A stretch of DNA of 64,000 bases from Azolla caroliniana. Taxonomy: Eukaryota > Polypodiophyta. A model generated the notes under the pieces. The model was not told the origin of the DNA. It saw nothing but the letters and a program-made list of their open reading frames with translations, and searched no databases. The position numbers were made by a program, and so were the translations under genes. Of this stretch, positions 13,146-23,322 are shown one piece after another (the first letter of the stretch is position 1; every line of letters begins with the position of its first letter). The stretch covers positions 15,934,001-15,998,000 of the forward strand of contig JBHGNT010000017.1 of NCBI GenBank assembly GCA_043228905.1. Direction: 5' to 3'.

Positions 13146-13220
13146 TCTCTGTGTGTGTGTATATACGTAAGGCAAAATAGAGAGAGAAAGAGAGAGAGAG
13201 CTTAAGACAAAGATAACCGT
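13146..13220 (-). repeat. remnant of the 3' LTR of copia element D
   Basis: 75 bp resembling 32228-32360: a TG run, then AGGCAAAATAGAGAGAGAAA and GAGCTTAAGACAAAGATA. It matches the middle of the 5' LTR only. The LTR ends were lost when family-B copy B1 (from 13221) was inserted, or later. Confidence 0.7.
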
Positions 13221-13865
13221 TGTCGTGAAGATTTTCGGCAATAGTGTGAAAATCCCATAAAACGTACAAAATCGAGTATGAATCACTTAATACAATAATT
13301 GTGAAGATAACATTTTAAATAAATTTAATATCTAAGTACAAAATGATGGAGGTTTCAAATGCACTTTATTACACGAGAAACGAACAACTAAATGTCAAGA
13401 TATGAGGGTATAAAGTTTGTGAAAGGAAAAGAGAAAATTGTGAGACATCCCACATAGGCACGGCAAATACGGCTCTTATCATATATAAGGTAAAGCAAAA
13501 GATATTATCTTTTTTTCTATGTGTGGAGCATAGAGAGTTCAAGGTAACTTGAACTAAGAGTGGAGGTGGGCTAGCTACTCGTAAAGGGTTTTGGCCAACC
13601 AAAACCGGACCGGCGATGGAGCCGGTGATCCGGCACCAGTGAGACACCGACAATCCGACGACGGCATCCGACGACAATCTGGCAACGGCGAGGCGGCGGC
13701 ATCCGGCGCCGGTGAGATGATGGCATCCGGCGAGGCACTGGTAACCGACGGCGGCATCGGTATCCGACGGCAACCGGCGACGACATCCGGCGAGGCACCG
13801 GTAACCGACGGCATCTGACGAACCGACGACTATATAAATAAATATATAAATATATATACATATAC

Positions 13866-13939
13866 AAGGAGGGCAAGTAAGGATTCAAACCTTGCACCTC
13901 CGAGTTAGGAATCAATTGGCTTACCATTAAGCCATGCCA
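13866..13939 (-). other. tRNA-like (box A/box B) segment in family B copy B1
   Basis: The reverse complement contains GGCTTAATGGTAAGCC (a D-arm-like hairpin with box A) and GAGGTGCAAGGTTTGAATCC (box B). The same block occurs at 30181-30253 and 41476-41545. No acceptor stem or convincing anticodon arm can be folded, so it is not a tRNA gene. Confidence 0.55.
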
Positions 13940-13967
13940 TTTAGTTGAATTTATATTTCTATCATTG

Positions 13968-13996
13968 AACACGTTCGCGTTCACAAGTGGAAGGAT
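13968..13996 (+). repeat. left terminal inverted repeat of the DNA transposon
   Basis: 29 bp identical to the reverse complement of 23294-23322. A second inverted repeat follows at once: ACAAGTGGAA (13983-13992) pairs with TTCCACTTGT (14003-14012), giving a hairpin just inside the end. The ATTG target copy is at 13964-13967. Confidence 0.93.
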
Positions 13997-14329
13997 TACG
14001 CATTCCACTTGTAGAATCTTCTTAAAACGAAGCAAATACACCCTCTCTACAAAAATTGGATGCACTAGTATCACATGTTCCTCAACTTGATGAGAATTTG
14101 CAAATATAAAAATACATGATAGATCTACAAGTGGAGATCATTAGAAATCATGCAAGTTTAGACACGTTGATAAGTTAATGTAGGCATAATAAAGGTCAGC
14201 TATGGCTCAATATGTCACTACTGTGCGACAAGGGAAACACTAACTTAAAGACTTATATTAATTAGGTAAGTTTTACAAAAATATCAGGTGTACTTGTATC
14301 CATACTAATAAAATGAGTTATAATTTATA

Positions 14330-14620
14330 CTTTGACCCATACATGCATGTATGTAATTGTGGAAAATGTAGGATAGTGCACATTAGGATAAGTGATTGGA
14401 ATAACTAACTTATTAAAGTATTCAATACTTGTATTTAAAGTTGATCTAATCTATTCCTCAGTTTGTTCATATGGGATCAAACCATATGTATATAATTGTG
14501 GACAATGTAAGGCAGTGAACTTTAGGATAATGTCATGGAAATAACAAACCTATTAGGCTTTCATACCTGTATTTAAAATTGATCTACTCTATTGCTTAGG
14601 TGATTCACACAGGATCAAAC
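14330..14620. repeat. imperfect tandem duplication near the left end of the transposon
   Basis: The stretch around ATGTAATTGTGGAAAATGTA (about 14350) recurs about 137 bp downstream as ATATAATTGTGGACAATGTA, with similar flanks (GATCTA near 14442 and 14582, GGATCAAAC near 14474 and 14612). It is non-coding and subterminal. No function is visible. Confidence 0.6.
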
Positions 14621-15013
14621 TCCGAACGATAACGCAACTGGAACCATTATCAACACACTACACAATCTAAGCAACAATGGAATAGAAACATAATAGTTTT
14701 AACAATAGAAGACAAAGATCCATAATAACAACATGGACAGTCATGGCAACAATTATAGGGCCATGTTCTGTTAAGGTTAGCTTGGACCAAAATCAGCCTC
14801 AATTTAAACTAATTTATGTTTCTCCATAAATTTGGTAGTCAGCTATGCATGCGGTGAAACCAATGTCATAAATCTACTAACCAAGTATATAAAAATAAAA
14901 TTGAAACATATAGAAGATTATAAAGAATAGAATCCACTAGGTAAAACCCAAAATTTGTATTAATAATGTGAAATTCTAACAAATCGTCAGTGTCATTTTC
15001 TTCATAGAGTCTA

Positions 15014-18000
15014 TTACATAGCAATCAATTCATCAACGTCATTTTCTTCATCATCTTGTGTAGAACTCTCTTCGGCTATACGTGCATTGGTTTCCCCTGT
15101 TAGCCGAGCCAACGAAATATCTTCTATAAGCTCATCATCAAGCTCTATTAGCTCCCCCGGTTCGCTGGCTAACGGAGGAATAGGCTCTCGCGAAGCAGGT
15201 TGAAACCTTTCTGTATTAGCGAGGTTCTTTGCACCGACCTCCTCATCCTGGTCTGGGCACTCCCACAAAGCCTTAATCCACATATTAATAAATATAACTT
15301 GGTCCTCGTCTTTCTCCAATGCAACTGTATTTCTAAAAAGCTTCAATGCACATGCAGACGTCGTTCCTGTGATGTAAGTAACAACCAGATTTAGTTGTCA
15401 AGCGAAAAAAAAAGGATTGGTTATCTCAAGATCGTTACCCTAGTTCGAGGAATACCTGTGCCAGAAAAGAGATCTAATATCCAATCTCCTTCGACAGAAA
15501 ACATCTCGATCAAGCGCATCATAAGTCGTTGAGGTTTTTGGTATGGGTTGACAAGTCCCCATTCTGTCGTGGTGACATGTCGCAATTTCCGTGTCACTGC
15601 TGGATATACCAACAGATTTGAACCTCCCACTTCATTAGAATGCTCCTTGATTCTCTGTTTCTTAATTTCATCAAAGTAGCCAACCGTTATGTATTCAATG
15701 GCATTAATGAACCGAAAAGTTTGCCCTCTATTTACATTGGTCTTGATCCTATAAAAAATAATACATCGAGTTAAGAATAGATTGAACAACCTTAAGAAAT
15801 GCAATATAGTGAAAGACACCTATAAATAATCCTTACCATGCAAGGTTCTCGATGCCATGGCAACGAGATCTCAAAGCTTGAGCTACCAAGTACCCTTGGT
15901 CCATACTATGAAAGACAACTATTCGCCACAAGGATGCAGTCGTTAGCTCAGCGAAATCCTTGACCATCTTCTCCAATTGTTTAAACCTAAACGGTTCATC
16001 GTCGTATGATGACCCAGCCATTCGAAATCCGTAAGGAATATCCGCAATCATTAGCGTATATTCCTTCTTTGGCACCTTTTGGATCAAGTCGACGACATCA
16101 CCGCAAACCACATTGTAGTAAAGATCTCTCGTAATATCTTTTTTGTGGCTAAATTTTTTAAAGGAGCCATCTTCCTCCATTTCGTACGCCTTGACTAAGC
16201 GACGACCCTTTTCTTTTCTGGCTCGCTCGAGATGTGCAAGGAAGGATGTAGGGAAATCGTGTATATCCTTAACTTCTCCTTGTTTCTTGCCTCGACACGG
16301 TTTCTAATAGAAGCAATAGGACATCAAGTATTATTATACAAGCTCTACATATGATGAAAGGGTAATGAAAAACCATCAATACTAACCCAATCCTTGAATG
16401 CAATAAAATACTCTGATAACGCCTTATATGAAGACGTTAGAGGATAATCCTCGGTCACTTGTTCCCAAGTTATACATCCAAGTTGTTTCATCATAACTTC
16501 TTGGATCTTCATGTACACCTTATGACTGTAAAATTAGAAATCAAGATTAGAACTTTGAATTACACCAGATAGACTACAATTTCAGTATTTAAAAGACTTA
16601 CTTATTGAACTCAGTGACCATTTCTTCAAGGCTTAAATCTTTCGCCACAACCCTTGACAAAACAGACACAAGAAGCTGCTCGTCCTTAATACCTTGCATC
16701 GCTCTCCACAGAGACAGCTTCATGTCGTCTGCCGCTTCTTCAATTGTCAAGTCAATTTTCTTGGCGGCTTGACATGACTTTAACTCTAGTTGAGGGTCAA
16801 CCTTACATTTCTTTTGTCGTTGACCCTTTACCTCCTTATTCTCCCACATTGAGAAGATTTGATCTTGTAGGTCCCATACTTCTCCATCTCTAAATGCCAA
16901 TTGAAACCAAGACTCATATTTTCGAAGACCATCGGACTTAACATTATCATCTACCACAATGCCGACTTCATGCAGACATTGACGTTGTAGGCCTGGATGT
17001 AACTTCACACCAAACTTTTGTTTCACGTCTAAATACTCGTGGTGGAAGAACCGTATACGCTCAATGGACGACATTTTCTGCCTATAGTCATTATCATTAT
17101 TATGGTCCCATGCCAACAGCTTAGCCTCTTCGGTTGTGAGCCCAACATAAATTTTGCACTCGGCATACTTGAAGAAGAAAGTCGTTGGATGTTCTCTCAC
17201 AAGTTGCCGATGTGCCTCTGCTAAATGTGATCCACCAATGACAAAATAATTATATTGATCATGCTTTCTAATATCAAAATCTTCAATGGTTTCACAATCT
17301 TCAGGATCTACCATAACAATAAAAGGCACCACAGTGGCATGAGGATTAATTTTCATTTTTTTCTTGAGATTTTGAACATGCATGCGGTGTGGCTCTCTAA
17401 TCTCAAGTGGTCGTCGACTTGCTTTTTCATCAATAGGGGGCCGATGGATGTGTGTTATAGGCAAATTAAACACTTGCCCTTTCCTGACCAGTTTACGTTG
17501 CATTAACTCTCTCCTTATCTTATTCTGCTCGGATGACAAAACACCCGATGCCAGCTCAGCTCCTGGCGTCCCCTTATTATCCTCCTCTTCGTTTTCACTT
17601 GTTGAATCGGTGTCCGACATTTTGGTTGTCTTCTTCTTTGGTGGTCTTGACTGGACTTTGGATACCCTTTTTGTGGCCTTCAATGGGGAGGGCACTTCAT
17701 CTCTTAGAGTTACATGGCCTTGTATATAAGGCCTCAAGGTAACAATAAGGTTTTGTGAGCTTTCAAGATCTTTTTTGAACACTTCTGGCCCACAAGATTC
17801 CTTTACTAAAAGGTCTTCTGAAAGGAACACTTTACGTACCCCCTTGGAGCACTCTATCATTACCAGTATGTTGGCCGAATCTGCATCTTCGTAGTCAAAT
17901 CGTAGAATACGGCCATACATAAATGGGGTTTCCTTTCCAAGCTGCCCCTCCCCCTTCTTCTTTGTTGTATACAATACGACTTTTTTCTTTGAATCGACAT

Positions 18001-18242
18001 ATTGCATACACCATTCCTTGTCCATTAGATCACGGTCAGGAAGGTCTTCACCTCCAGTAGTGGCGACAAGTTTCTTTTGGCTAACATCAATATGTGGCTG
18101 AGATTTTGTCTCCTCGTTGAAGAGAAGCTTTTTTCCTCTCTTCATGGTCTCAGGAGCTACCTTGGTTTGGGCTTCGATTGGAGAACCCTGTATGCGAAGC
18201 TTTATTTTCTTCACAGGTCGGTCCGACAGGTTCTCAAACGAC
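15014..18242 (-). CDS. ParB-like domain fused to class-beta amino DNA methyltransferase (five visible exons)
   Basis: Exons on the minus strand: 18242-16602, 16525-16387, 16303-15837, 15748-15456, 15366-15014. Every intron is GT-AG and the joined frame stays open for about 963 codons to TAA. The start is unknown: the frame enters through a splice acceptor at 18243, so a short first exon lies upstream. Exon 1 has a basic/acidic linker (PPKKKTTK, then SENEEEDNKG) and a ParB/Srx-like domain with IGGSHLAEAHRQL at about 17205-17240. Exons 3-5 form the methyltransferase: catalytic motif IV ADIPYGF (16025-16042, DIPY for the usual DPPY), then the cofactor motif I LDLFSGTGTT spliced across exons 4 and 5, and the following VALEKDED. 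Motif IV before motif I is class-beta order, typical of m6A or m4C enzymes of bacteria and phages. The Asp/Glu-rich tail follows. The gene probably acts on DNA in the nucleus and may bind the array upstream. Confidence 0.85.
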
Positions 18243-18750
18243 CTATTTAAGAAAGTATATGCAAAAACATAAGTTAGGTGGTCACGTAGATTAAGGTTGT
18301 ATATTAAAATATAAATATAAAGATGAAGAACAGTTCTCACTAGTAGGCGATTAGTGGTGAAGTGAAAATATCAATCATGCATTCAGAGTACATGGTAGTT
18401 ATATATTCAAAAATCTATTTTAGGTAGGGCTATTCAAACTAGAAAACATATATCGTAATAAGTAAACAGGGTTATATATTCTTTTAAAGAGTAGGTATGA
18501 CTTATATAGATTCCAAACCTATATTGAGGAGAATTTGCTATCGTAAAGGCAATTTGTGGATCATTTTCTACTATTTTAAGCTATAGTAGGTCATAAAACA
18601 CCTATAATTAAGGCATGTTTTTTTTAAAAGTAAGGCAAGTCAACATAAAAAAGACTGATTTTGACAGACAATTTGATATCTTTTCCACACAATAATTAAT
18701 TGTTACCCCAAAAACACAATTTTTCTCTTTCAGAGCCTTCTTTTAAACAG
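18243..18750 (-). promoter_or_regulatory. upstream region of the ParB-methyltransferase gene
   Basis: About 500 bp, AT-rich, between the first visible exon and the palindrome array. It should hold the missing first exon and promoter. Short ATG-started frames exist on the minus strand (one ending near 18342), but none joins the main frame through a clean donor, so I do not choose a start. Confidence 0.4.
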
Positions 18751-19246
18751 GAACTCGATACGCCGTATCGAGTTCCCGTTTAAAGTTTGGATTTTAAACA
18801 CGAACTCGATACGGCGTATCGAGTTCCTGTTTAAAGTTTAGGTTTTAAACCGGAACTCGATACGGCGTATCGAGTTCGTGTTTAAAGTGTAGGTTTTAAA
18901 CAGGAACTCGATACGCCGTATCAAGTTCCGTATCGAGTTCATGTTTAAAGTTTGGATTTTAAACGGGAACTCGATACGGCGTATCGAGTTCTTGTTTAAA
19001 GTTTGGGTTTTAAATCGGAACTCGATACGGCGTATTGAGTTCGTGTTTAAAGTTTGGGTTTTAAATCGGAACTCGATATGGCGTATCGAGTTCGTGTTTA
19101 AAGTTTAGGTTTTAAACAGGAACTCGATACGCCGTATCAAGTTCCTGTTTAAAAAGCAAAAAAAAATTCTGAACTCGATACGCCGTATCGAGTTCCTGTA
19201 TAAAGTTTGTATTGTATACAGGAACTCGATACGGCGTATCGAGTTC
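18751..19246. repeat. phased array of ten 25 bp palindromes
   Basis: Each unit is GAACTCGATACG, one central C or G, then its reverse complement. Units start at 18751, 18802, 18853, 18904, 18967, 19018, 19069, 19120, 19171 and 19222. The step is exactly 51 bp throughout, except one of 63 bp where an extra half-site (18929-18940) adds 12 bp. Units 4, 6, 7 and 8 each have one base change. The spacers are also symmetrical, with TTTAAA on both sides (GTTTAAAGTTTGGATTTTAAA type). The array lies between the divergent transposon genes. It fits binding sites for a dimeric DNA-binding protein; the ParB-like protein and the transposase are the candidates. Confidence 0.95.
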
Positions 19247-19373
19247 TTGAGCGTCGAAACATATTTACAAAAATGTCCACAGTGTCAGAGGCCTACTTGG
19301 AGTCCTCGCGCTCGATTCTCTTTGAAGACATGGTTGATCGTGTGGCAGTGGAGGCGGAGATTGCGCTTTTGTG

Positions 19374-19467
19374 CTTTGTGCTTTGTGTGCTTTGTGTGCT
19401 TTGTGTGCTTTGTGTGCTCTGTACGTTCTGTGTGCTCTGTACGCTCTGTACGCTCTGTACGCTCTTG
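19374..19467. repeat. short tandem repeats (TTTGTGTGC and CTGTACGCT types)
   Basis: Five or so copies of TTTGTGTGC run into copies of TCTGTACGC. The run is low-complexity and lies between the palindrome array and the transposase gene. No role is evident. Confidence 0.8.
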
Positions 19468-20183
19468 TGAGTGAAATATGACGAGGTCTTCCTATTTATA
19501 GGGATTGACCACATTGGTTAAAGTAACCATAGTCACCTTAACCAAGGTTGGTAAGTTTGAGGATAGTTAGTTGGTAACCACAGTCACATTAACTAGAGTA
19601 ACTTATGATTGCATTAATGATTACAAAGTCAAACTAACATATTGATCAATCTTTTATAGTCATAACAACCTGCAATGACTTCAAAGGTCATGAAGGAGAC
19701 AATGATAGAGGTTCATGAATGTACCAATGATTGATTACTAAAAGCAACAATTTTTATGACTCTCAAATGCTGTGTATTAAAGATGTGGGCATGAATTAAC
19801 CAATGATTGATAAATCTAATATTTAAAATGGTGAGCATTAAAGAACCAATGAGTGAGAGGTTCTATATCAAAATGGGTGCCATTAATTAGCCAATGATTT
19901 TAACATTAATCCAACATATTCATGGCTTGTTAATGATTAGATTTATATTATACTTGATTTAACTTCATATAGATGTAGTTTAAATAATAATTGATATTTT
20001 AAATACAATTACTTTATTAAAAATAATTTTTTTATGTATTGTATTAATAGAATATTACATAATATAGACATTCTATTGATTTGGCTTTTGTTTAGAGAGA
20101 AGTTTATGTTTAGAGAGGAGCTTATTAGTTTTTTTCCTTACCCTAAGCACATAACTTACAGAGCCCTATCTAGACCTTAAGTC
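19468..20183. promoter_or_regulatory. AT-rich leader upstream of the transposase gene
   Basis: It holds repeated short words such as CCAATGATTGATTA, CCAATGATTGATAA and CCAATGAGTGA (about 19724-19860). No gene is seen. It presumably contains the transposase promoter and 5' untranslated region. Confidence 0.45.
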
Positions 20184-22964
20184 ATGAGTGAAGATTCACC
20201 GTTCTCGATTGAAGAATATTGTTTGTCATCAGACTCATCGTTTTCTACTGAAGAGTATTGCTTGTCGACAGAGTCACCATATTCGATTGAAGAATATTGT
20301 TTGTCGACAGACTCACCATATTCTATCGAAGAATATTGTCTGAGCTCATCTACAGGGAATGTAAATAATGACACATGTGAAGAGTTCTCTATTGAAGAAT
20401 ACGATATTAATAAAGATACGGAGAATGAAGGTAGTGCCCAGGAAACATTGAATAACATTGGCGATGGTCACAACAGAGAATTAGATTGTAACAAGGTTAC
20501 ACCAACCTCTATGCAAGAAGAGAAATCTGGGAGCCCTATGCATATTAGAAGAATCCCACGAAGAATTCGTCTGGCTAGATTTAGCTTGGTGACATCAGAT
20601 AAACAGATTGGATTTGATGTCAAAAAAATATGTTGTGCCCGTGGTTGTATGTCTATGATTGGAAAATCAAAGTTGCGAGAATTAAGGCGATACTATTTTT
20701 CGATGACCGGTGATGAGCAAGACACTTACCTCGGGTCACATATGCAACTAGTATCTGACAAATGTACGGGGATCAAAGTATCATTCGAGTATTATATCTT
20801 CCATGCGCAACAGATATGTAGAGTTGCATTCAAAATTGCGTTATGTGTTAGTAACATGCGGCTACATAGAGTACAACAACGTCTACTTAGCGGGGATTAG
20901 ATGCTCAATTGTAAAGAGGTTCCAAGTATGAAAGGTGCAATTGGAAGACATGCTATTGGTTGGATGAAAACTTACTTTCAGTTAAATTGTGAAGTAATGC
21001 CCACTACAGGTAGGATGCACCTTTATGATAATTATACACGTCGGGAAGTTTATGATGTCTATCGATCTGATATGCTGGGCTCACGTAATAAGTCTATCAC
21101 CTATAGCCAATTCACAAGATTATGGAGAGCTCGGTTTTCAAATGTTATTATTCCTCGTAAAGTACGTATGGGGTATTGCTCCATTTGTGCAAATCTTAAA
21201 AGTTTGGCTAAAGGTGCAAAGACATCAATGGAAAATGATACGAGTAAGAAGTTACTACAAGAGCATCGTGAGGCACAATCCTTAGAACGAAAGAAGGCGA
21301 TGCATCATAGAGAGAAGTGTTTGAAGAGGCCTGAACAATACATGTGCTTAATGATAGATGGCATGGACCAGAAGAAGACATGCTTGCCGCATATGCGGAG
21401 GCTCCCCAAAGATGTCAATGATGAGTGCCTTGTTCAAATGCACTTGGTGGGATGCTTGGCTTATAATAGGTCTGTTCGACCTCACGCCTTCATTACTTAC
21501 CCCAATGTTCACAATGACCCTAACCTAACAGTTACAGTGATTCACCGAGTTTTGATGTCTTGGGGCCAACCTTTCCCCCCTGTTCTATACATTCAATTGG
21601 ACAATACTGCTAGAGAGAACAAAAATTCAACTGTATTTGGCTATCTAAGTATGTTGGTCAACCTAGAATTGTTTAGGAAAGTGAAAGTCAATTTCCTTTT
21701 GGTTGGCCACACACATGACCATATAGATCAGATGTTTAGCACATTCTCCAGACAGTTGTCTCGGCATGATGCTTTCACTTTACCTAAACTATTTGATGTC
21801 ATTTGTGATGCATATACACCACGCCCAAAAGTGTTACACTTGAAGGAGGTATATGACTTTAAGAGATATATATTAAATGGGGGTGGTGGGAATGTTAAAG
21901 TGCTTGCTCAGTTAAACAATATAAGTTTCAATCACATTTTTATGATAAAGAAAAATGGAATAAGTGGTTCTACACTTTTGTATGGTAAACAATATTCATC
22001 TTCTACAACATGGGAACCTGAAGGTGGTTGCCAGTTATTACTTTGTATGCCGAGTACAATTGTCCATGGAGCTAAGCAAATGCCAATTGAGAAGAAAGGA
22101 CAGTTGCAGAGCGACTTGGTATTAGAACAAAAATGGTCATGGCTTCAAGCCTTAGAAGAAAAAAGAAAGCATATTGAGGCTGCCAAGAAATATGCCGCAC
22201 AACAAGACACGTCATGGTGGGATGTATTTTATAGTGATCAGAAAGAAATTATAGACAATTGTGTATCTATTGATAATTGGAATTTGGAAACGCCATTCAC
22301 ATGGTCGCTGAAACATGATCGCGTAAATAGAACTTCGGAGCAACTAGTAAATGCGATTAATGACAACTTAGTCCATCCACAACAAAGAGACATTTATGTG
22401 GGACCAAGGATGACCAAAGCAGCCGAAGCTAGATGGCAAGGCAATTTGCAAGAGCTCACCGCGGGGATGTTGATTGCAACGCCGGCTGATGAGAACTCAC
22501 ATGGCCACCAATTTTGGGTTGGTAAAATTCTAGAAGTGCTAATGCATGAAATAGAAAACACAATCAAGTCTATAAATGTTCATTGGTACAACACTAGAAG
22601 TGCAAATGCTTTTACAGGTCAGTATACATTGGAGATGATTGAATGCCCAACAAGAAGGGAAGGTAGGAAGAGGAAGCGAAACATTCGTAACACCTCAACC
22701 CTTGATATCTCTGATGTGGATATCATCGTGTACGACTTCACACTTACAAAAGCCGGACGATTAAGGAAGTCAACAATAGATATAATAAAAGAAAAATTAC
22801 TAGGTCTACAAGGTGGCTTGAGTCAAAGGCAAACGAGATCTGCTACATATAATCTAGAGTCAAACCATTTGGTTTATGACGAAGATAATGCACTGATTGG
22901 TACATCCGAGGATGATGAGGAGGATTCGTCATTGTATATTAGTTATAGTAGTGATTCTCCGTAA
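20184..22964 (+). CDS. DDE-type transposase resembling the DUF7869 family, one in-frame TAG
   Basis: A single reading frame of 926 codons is interrupted only by TAG at 20898-20900, immediately followed by ATG. The N-terminal part (20184-20897) opens with four 13-residue acidic repeats of the type YSIEEYCLSTDSP, then a basic region (RRIPRRIRLARFS). The main part (20901-22964, 687 residues, own numbering) has Cys93-x2-Cys96, then MIDGMDQ (Asp153/Asp156), QLDNTARENKN (Asp234) and GHTHDHIDQMFS (Asp276). These are the usual spacing and motifs of an RNase H-fold DDE catalytic core of this family. A C-terminal chromo/agenet-like patch (FWVGKILEV, VHWYN) follows, then a basic stretch RREGRKRKRN and an acidic tail. 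The family name is from memory. The TAG may be a recent nonsense mutation. The transposase is expected to cut and paste the element by its inverted repeats. Confidence 0.86.
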
Positions 22965-23293
22965 AGGAGTGATCATGAATGTATATTTGGCTATTAAGTG
23001 TAACTACATTCCGCTTGTAACAAATCGAGTAATATAAAAGCATGTGTTTTGAATTCTTATAATTTCTAAAAAATCGTTTCTTATAAAATAACATTGGTTG
23101 TAAAGTTTGTGATATAAATTGAGAATGTATCTTTTTGAAACTCGTCTTTTTTTAGTTACTTCTAAATCACGAAAATAGTGGATTTTAAACCTTTTTCATA
23201 GTATGTTTGAACATGTATGATACTGGTATCAATGTGTTTTGTAAAATCATTGAAAAAACCCTAAAATTTCCCTTATCCTTCCATTTATGCGCG
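22965..23293. other. 3' untranslated and right subterminal region of the transposon
   Basis: AT-rich, no gene. ATCCTTCCA occurs at 23276-23284 and again inside the inverted repeat at 23293-23301, so there is one extra copy of an end motif. This may be a second transposase contact. Confidence 0.5.
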
Positions 23294-23322
23294 ATCCTTC
23301 CACTTGTGAACGCGAACGTGTT
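23294..23322 (-). repeat. right terminal inverted repeat of the DNA transposon
   Basis: 29 bp identical to the reverse complement of 13968-13996, followed by ATTG at 23323-23326. Removing the element and one ATTG restores the family-B sequence found at 41440-41465. Confidence 0.93.

Larger units (their letters stand above)
13968..23322. mobile_element. DNA transposon carrying a ParB-methyltransferase gene and a DDE transposase gene
   Basis: The ends are inverted repeats: 29 bp match perfectly (13968-13996 against 23294-23322, opening AACACGTTCGCG), with partial matching for about 7 bp more. ATTG flanks both ends (13964-13967 and 23323-23326). The host sequence is a family-B unit. Two sister copies (41440-41465 and 30140-30165) show the uninterrupted site with a single ATTG, so both borders are exact. 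Inside are two divergently transcribed genes: the minus-strand ParB-methyltransferase (15014-18242) and the plus-strand transposase (20184-22964), with a palindrome array between them. It is the innermost of five nested layers and therefore among the youngest insertions here. The superfamily is not assigned with certainty. Confidence 0.93.

Noticed and set aside
16598-18340. First 33 residues of the open frame from 18340 as protein
   Set aside because: The text is Tyr/Leu-rich, low in complexity and ends at an AG acceptor (18243-18244), so it is more likely intron.
18751-19246. CRISPR-like array
   Set aside because: The repeats are regular, but the spacers are near-identical symmetrical words, no cas genes are present and the setting is a plant transposon.
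20898-20900. Recoded TAG (readthrough or special amino acid) in the transposase
   Set aside because: The following bases do not match the known plant viral readthrough context and no helper structure is visible. It is kept only as a possibility.
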